From NCBI GenBank assembly GCA_964017045.1, contig OZ024794.1, positions 21,563,316 to 21,627,315 on the forward strand: DNA of 64,000 nucleotides, written 5' to 3'. This document shows, piece after piece, positions 59,001 to 64,000 of the stretch. The notes under the pieces were generated by a model. It was not told where the DNA came from. It saw only the letters and a list, made by a program, of their open reading frames with translations, and made no database searches. The translations under genes and the position numbers were made by a program. Every line of letters starts with the position of its first letter. The first letter of the stretch is position 1. Origin of the DNA: Omphiscola glabra. Its lineage: Eukaryota; Mollusca; Gastropoda; Lymnaeidae.

Positions 59001-59434
59001 CCTTAAAATTAAAGCAACTGTAGTTCAATATAGTGTTTTAAAAGTCTTAAAACTTGCGAGTTGCAAAAAATATTTAAACCAAAAAATATAGATAAATGCG
59101 AACGGGTAGTAACACTACGGATCATAATCGGGCCAGGTAAATTTTCGAAACCTTGCGATATTTATAATCGAATTTTGTAAGCGTCTAAGAAGATTTGCCT
59201 TAAATATACGGATCATCAAATATATCGAGCGTAGTGATATTTCATAGATTCCACTAATTGTAGTCGGTTAAAGGCGCCAGATTGCATTATTTTTAAATTG
59301 TTTAAAATGAAAATTTAGTCGTTTCAATTTTAAAAAATATATAATTGTTCTATTGTTTTACCCATTTTGCTCCGGGGGGGGGGGCACTTGACTTCCCTCC
59401 CCCCCCCCCGAAGAGATGCCTGAAAGAAACCCTG
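56092..59434. mobile_element. hAT-like DNA element, 3.34 kb, with doubled right end
   Basis: The left end is CAGTGTTTCTTTCA; the right end, read inward, is CAGGGTTTCTTTCA. Flanks CACGTGTT (56084-56091) and CACGTGTA (59435-59442) form an 8-bp target duplication with one mismatch. A second right end, TGAAAGAAACACTG, lies inside at 58848-58861, and about 58380-58861 is homologous to about 58915-59434. No transposase frame; the interior is very AT-rich without recognised genes. The region near 56165-57295 has its own GGCGTATCTA and TAGATACGCC motifs and may be a nested insertion. Confidence 0.7.
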
Positions 59435-59544
59435 CACGTGTACATGTGATGTGTATCAATGTGTTATTAAATAATATCTGAATAAAATAATTTTAAATAA
59501 ATAATTAAAACAAAATTCATGTTTTGATTCTTTTTTTATTTGAA

Positions 59545-59892
59545 CCTCGAGTGTGTAGTAAGTCACCCGAGTGTGTAGTGGGCTCCCGAGTGTGTAGTGG
59601 GCTCCCGAGTGTGTGGTGGGCTCCCGAGTGTGTAGTGGGCTCCCGAGTGTGTAGTGGGCTCCCGAGTGTGTAGTGGGCTCCCGAGTGTGTAGTGGGCTCC
59701 CGAGTGTGTAGTGGGCTTCCGAGTGTGTAGTGGGCTCCCGAGTGTGTATTGGGCTCCCGAGTGTGTAGTGGGCTCCCGAGTGTGTAGTGGGCTCCCGAGT
59801 GTGTAGTGGGCTCCCGAGTGTGTAGTGGGCTCCCGAGTGTGTAGTGGGCTCCCGAGTGTGTAGTGGGCTCCCGAGTGTGTAGTGGGCTCCCG
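59545..59892. repeat. 19-bp minisatellite, about 18 copies
   Basis: Unit GAGTGTGTAGTGGGCTCCC; highly homogeneous. Confidence 0.95.
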
Positions 59893-59911
59893 AAATGTTG
59901 TTTGATAGTTA

Positions 59912-59947
59912 ATGCGGCCCTCGGGCTGAAAAGTTTGGAGACCCCTG
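59912..59947. mobile_element. hAT-like right terminus
   Basis: ATGCGGCCCTCGGGCTGAAA then AGTTTGGAGACCCCTG resembles the right end of Charlie-type elements. The preceding 19-bp array may have replaced its interior. Confidence 0.45.
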
Positions 59948-60495
59948 TCCTACAAGGTTAAAGTATGTGTCGGAATCAAAAGTGCTTTCCATCTGTTTTT
60001 ATTTTCAACCCTGGAGAATCAGACATACTTACACCAACAAGTCAACCTTTTTCTCTGCATCAAGCGTGCTACAAATAAGCTATGTTAAACCTACCAATGA
60101 GCTTCTTTCTATATTTAGACGCTTTTAACTTGACTTGATGTTTAGTTAGGGATTAGCCCCTGGGCCATTTGTTGGTTTTGAGCATGAGCCTTGATAAAAT
60201 ATTTGCATAGCAATTCAATCTAATCTATTTTAGTATGTTTTTGAAATGTTACTATCTTTACAGACACGAAGTGTTTGTTGGTTTTATGTTGTGTTTATGT
60301 TATTTTATTTTGTGTTTATGTTGTTTTTTTGTTGTTTATGTTGTGTTTATCCACTTGACAATTATCAAACGTTCAACTGTTTCTGTTACTTTGTGGTTTA
60401 TAAAGGGCTTTGACGGACCAGTTCGGTTGTATGTGGCATATTCTACTATGTTGTATGTGTCAAGCAGTGTCGTTAACATTGTCGGTTATTATTAA
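59948..60495. other. No gene seen
   Basis: The open frame at 60235-60495 is a Tyr/Phe/Cys-rich artefact of TTTATGTTGTG repeats. Confidence 0.4.
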
Positions 60496-60503
60496 GAAAC
60501 AAG

Positions 60504-61433
60504 TAGAGACCGACCGAATGTCCTTTTCTAGTTTCGGCCGAAACCAAACTGAAAGGTAAAAGTGACTTTCGACCGGAACCAAAAAGCTTAACGAGACTTT
60601 CGGCCGACAACGAAACCGAAAGATATATAACTAGGTATTTTGAAACTATTTCTAAAGATTCATAATTCTCTTTCTTCAGATTTGTGTCCATACACGTGAC
60701 TAATTTGGTGTGATATTTTAAAATTTTGTTTCGTTTTCAATGAAAAAAAATTTATGTGCATGATAATGATGAATGTCAATGAATGAATCGAATACGTCTA
60801 GGGTTCCATAATTTTAATTCTTTGGTAATATTTCCATTATTTTTTTATTTTATTTAAAAACAAAAATAATGATGGAAATATTGCCACGCCCTTTGATTTT
60901 CAACAATACTCTTTACCTGTCTATGACAACATTTCTATTAGGATAATGATAATCAAAATTAATGTCACGAATGAACGATTTGAAGAAACCTATGACTTTC
61001 CAAATTCTATTTTTTTTAAAAATAATAAAACATTTCTATAATAAATTTGGTTTTATTATTTTGTATTACGATGCTCTATTTTTCCACAAAACTATTTAAA
61101 TTTGCCTGAGCCTGTTATTTTTGGACAAATTGGACAAGTAGGTTCATCATGCAGCTGTGAGCAGTGTTCGCAGAGGATTAGTCATTTATCATACCATATC
61201 ATACCATGACAGCAAGACGTTGAAAAAAATAAAATAGGATTGCCCATCGACCGACAGACAGAGTGACAGTCTAACATCTGGACAGTCTAACGGCTGAAAT
61301 CCTAAATAAATTTCCACCGAAAACGAAAATCAGCCGAAAGTTAACTTTTCTGCCTCGGTAGCAAACCGAAACCACGCCGAAAATTATCATATGGCAACGT
61401 TCGGCACCGAAACCGAAATGCGGTCGGTCTCTA
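60504..61433. mobile_element. hAT-type element, 930 bp, second member of the TAGAGACCGACCG family
   Basis: The left end is TAGAGACCGACCGAATG; the right end, read inward, is TAGAGACCGACCGCATT. Perfect 8-bp target duplication GAAACAAG (60496-60503 and 61434-61441). Shares CCACAAAACTATTTAAATTT and CATCATGCAGCTGTGAGCAG with the 1.87-kb member at 3882-5751. No transposase frame. Better preserved termini suggest it is the younger copy. Confidence 0.9.
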
Positions 61434-61625
61434 GAAACAAGGATTGTCAAATTCTTTAAGTCAGGCCCGAAATGCGGTCGGTCTCTAGAAACAAGGATTG
61501 TTAAATTCTTTAAGTCAGGCCCGAAATGCGGTCGGTCTCTAGAAACAAGGATTGTCAAATTCTTTAAGTCAGGCCCGAAATGCGGTCGGTCTCTAGAAAC
61601 AAGGATTGTCAAATTCTTTAAGTCA
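61415..61625. repeat. 54-bp array spanning the transposon/flank junction, about 4 copies
   Basis: Each unit contains the hAT right end ATGCGGTCGGTCTCTA, the duplication GAAACAAG and flanking GATTGTCAAATTCTTTAAGT. Amplification therefore happened after the insertion. The minus-strand frame (NLTILVSRDRPHFGPDLK) is an artefact. Confidence 0.95.
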
Positions 61626-62288
61626 GCCATTGAACACGTTTTATTAGTTAGAGTACGTGAACTCTTTGAAATTAATGTGAGCGACAGACATTGACAAGTT
61701 AAGCTTATTGGTGGATAGTTGTGTGGCAGTAATAAAATTGATGTGTTTATATATATATTTATTTTGTGTAGCTGGTCGGATCGGAAGAGAGGGTGTGATT
61801 AGAGATGAAGAACCGATGAAAGAACGTGACCAGCGCGATTGAAATATGTTTGTTTTTTCGTCATTCGCATGCGAAGATGATCACGGCAAGATTACCAGCC
61901 TTGACTAGAGCTGTATTTTGTCAATGCTTCAGCCTCACTCTCTCTCGCCTATTCCTTCTTGATCCAAAGGCATGACTTATAAGTCAAGACGGCTGGAATT
62001 TGACATGGATGCTGTAGATGGTGAGCAGTAGGTTTAAATGTATACTGATCATTGAACAGAACTTCCATTGAAAGTATTCACTAGGAAAAAACAAATGAGT
62101 CTTTACACAGAAGAGCGTATTGTAGACTATATGTATTGTGAGCTACAGTGTGGCGTAGTGTAAATCGTCGAGTTGGGTTTCGTTGACCTGGCGTTGTCTG
62201 ATTTCTTCCATATTATTGTTGCCTGTTATAACAAGAAAGCAACCGCTCACGCTCATTCTAGTTCAGCTCAGCAATGTTACATGTTTCT
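61626..62288. other. No gene seen
   Basis: No recognised frame, repeat or element. Confidence 0.4.
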
Positions 62289-62850
62289 GATTGGTCACGT
62301 CACGTACGGTCCGTGTCACATCATTTATTGTTGGTGTCAAGTCACGTACGGTCAGTGTCACATCATTTATTGTTGGTGTCACGTCACGTACGGTCCGTGT
62401 CACATCATTTCTTGTTGGTGTCATATCACGTACGGTCAGTGTCACATCATTTCTTGTTGGTGTCATATCACGTACGGTCAGTGTCACATCATTTCTTGTT
62501 GGTGTCATATCACGTACGGTCAGTGTCACATCATTTCTTGTTGGTGTCATATCACGTACGGTCAGTGTCACATCTTGTTGGTGTCATATCACGTACGGTC
62601 AGTGCCACATCATTTCTTGTTGGTGTCATATCACTTACGGTCAGTGTCACATCATTTCTTGTTGGTGTCAAATCACGGATAGTCAGTATCATATCCTTTC
62701 TTGTTGGTGCCGTGTCACGTATTTTCAGTGTCACGTCATTTCTGGTTGGTGTCATGTCACGTCATTTCTGGTTGGTGTCATGTCACGTCATTTCTGGTTG
62801 GTGTCATGTCACGTATGTTCCCTGTCATATCATTTCTGGTTGGTGACAAA
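62289..62850. repeat. 42-bp minisatellite, about 13 copies
   Basis: Unit contains TCACGTACGGTCAGTGTCAC then ATCATTTCTTGTTGGTGTCA; right-hand copies are shortened and diverged. Open frames on both strands are artefacts of the 42-bp period. Confidence 0.95.
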
Positions 62851-63263
62851 TGATCACATTGTGTTATTCAGTAAAGCTCCGATGCTTAAAAAACCAAGAA
62901 TATGTCTATAAATAGAAATATCAGATTACTTCAAGATGCTGTCACGGTTTTGAACTGGAAATAACATGTTATTTTTTTACACTTTTATACTCTCCAAATT
63001 AGCTTTAGGTTGTCTTTCTATTTTTGCTATCTCATCGATGTATATGTGCCGCTCTGCGTTGTTTACCTCGCATACCTTGCTTTCAAATATTCAAATGTAG
63101 TCCTTTCAGTCTGATGCAGAGATAAAGCAAATGAGATCATCGACTTTTTTCAATTCAGATCTTACCTCGAGAATGTTCTCTCATCTGACGTATGACACGA
63201 AAGGATACGTTCGGGTGTCATTCAGGTGACAACGACGGTTGACCTTCGGTCATTTTTATATAG

Positions 63264-63420
63264 CAGTGGTTCTCAAAGTGGGAGGTACCACCCCCTCACC
63301 CCGGGGCGAGGTGGACTGGCCAGGGGTGCCGTAAATTGTTAAGTAGATTAAAAGAGGGGGTGCTGTTTTGACTAGCTAAGGGGGTGGTGGTGAATTATAG
63401 CATACACGTTTTTTTTTTTT
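63264..63420. mobile_element. hAT-like left terminus
   Basis: CAGTGGTTCTCAAAGTGGGA then GGTACCACCCCC, followed by GGGGGTG-rich sequence, is typical of a Charlie-type terminus. Right end not found. Confidence 0.5.
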
Positions 63421-64000
63421 ATAATTTAATCAAAATTAAAATGTAACGTATCGTTGTAAGATTAAAGAATTTAATCTCGTATTTGTCTAAATGGCTCGTT
63501 GACAAAATGTACACAACAAAAGACGATAACCAAACTAGGGCTAATTACAATAAATAATTTTATTAAGTTAATTATAATTTACAAAATCAAAAAGTATTAA
63601 AATTTAAAGCTATTGGCTTACAGTATAATATTGGCTTGTACCAGTGCAATGTTGAAGAAGATACAGTGCCGTAAAAAGGTACAATGTTGAAAAACAAAGT
63701 ACGCGCACATTGAGTGTAAATAGAAACTCACAAATCTTCGTATCGTAATCGTGTTAGCAAATATCTCTGCCGTAATAGTGTTCGCACAATATCTCCCTAC
63801 GCGTATATATAGCCTGCTTCATAGACATTTCTAGAACGGCCTTACACATTGTATTCTTTTCCTGATTAGACTCGATTTTTCTACAGAATTCTAATAATAC
63901 AGCCCATAGATTTTATTAAGTTGTAAACAAGGTCAAGGGAGACTATTTTTAATTAGCCACACCCTAAATGCCGTTCCGAGCTTGGGGTCGGCTAGAGTTC
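63421..64000. other. No gene seen; AT-rich window end
   Basis: No recognised frame, repeat or element up to the end of the window. Confidence 0.4.

Noticed and set aside
62173..62911. Frames of 169-206 codons on the plus strand and 102 on the minus
   Set aside because: Products of the 42-bp minisatellite; no domain.

Overview
This is eukaryotic, non-coding-rich DNA. It holds spliced genes with GT/AG introns, non-LTR and Penelope retroelements, many hAT-type DNA transposons and an extreme density of tandem repeats. The mix of CR1-like and RTE-like LINEs, a Penelope fragment with a GIY-YIG domain, SPIN/Charlie-like hAT MITEs and a secreted Pro/Tyr-repeat protein with a chitin-binding domain suggests a mollusc, most likely a gastropod. 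That assignment is inference; no ribosomal or mitochondrial marker is present.

The only convincing host genes are two tandem paralogues on the minus strand: copy A (16.1-20.7 kb) and copy B (28.8-33.7 kb). Each has a large first exon encoding a signal peptide and tens of YPSQPT-type hexapeptides. A second exon encodes a complete six-cysteine CBM14/peritrophin-A domain, a third a Cys-rich tail, and a small fourth exon the C-terminus. All introns are phase 1. They lie in segmental duplicates (about 15.82-23.89 and 28.55-36.85 kb). A third, decayed unit (about 45.7-51.4 kb) keeps only upstream and downstream flanks and carries LINE insertions; its gene body is not visible. A product of this type would be a secreted chitin-associated structural protein (shell, periostracum, mucus, adhesive or egg capsule); which one cannot be read from the DNA.

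Layout. 0-15.8 kb: gene-poor, with a (TCA)n tract, about ten minisatellites, a 1.87-kb hAT element (3.9-5.8 kb) with a nested foldback, RTE-like LINE remnants (7.7-8.1 and 12.6-14.0 kb) and hAT MITEs. 15.8-23.9 kb: paralogue A. 23.9-28.5 kb: Penelope fragments, a hAT transposase pseudogene ending in a SPIN-like terminus, and a hammerhead-like core. 28.5-36.9 kb: paralogue B. 36.9-45.5 kb: minisatellites of 55, 42, 48, 99, 23 and 43 bp, a LINE 3' end and an intact SPIN-like MITE. 45.7-51.4 kb: third unit with two LINEs. 51.4-59.4 kb: LINE fragment, a decayed GTF2IRD2-like hAT transposase, a 38-bp array grown from that transposase, and a 3.3-kb hAT-like element with a doubled right end. 59.4-64 kb: more minisatellites and a second 930-bp member of the TAGAGACCGACCG hAT family, whose right junction has been tandemly amplified.

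Two themes stand out. First, the paralogue pair differs mostly by amino-acid-changing substitutions clustered in one loop of the chitin-binding domain. Second, several minisatellites can be traced to the unique sequence they grew from (transposase codons, LINE codons, a transposon/flank junction, or single-copy sequence in the other paralogous unit).
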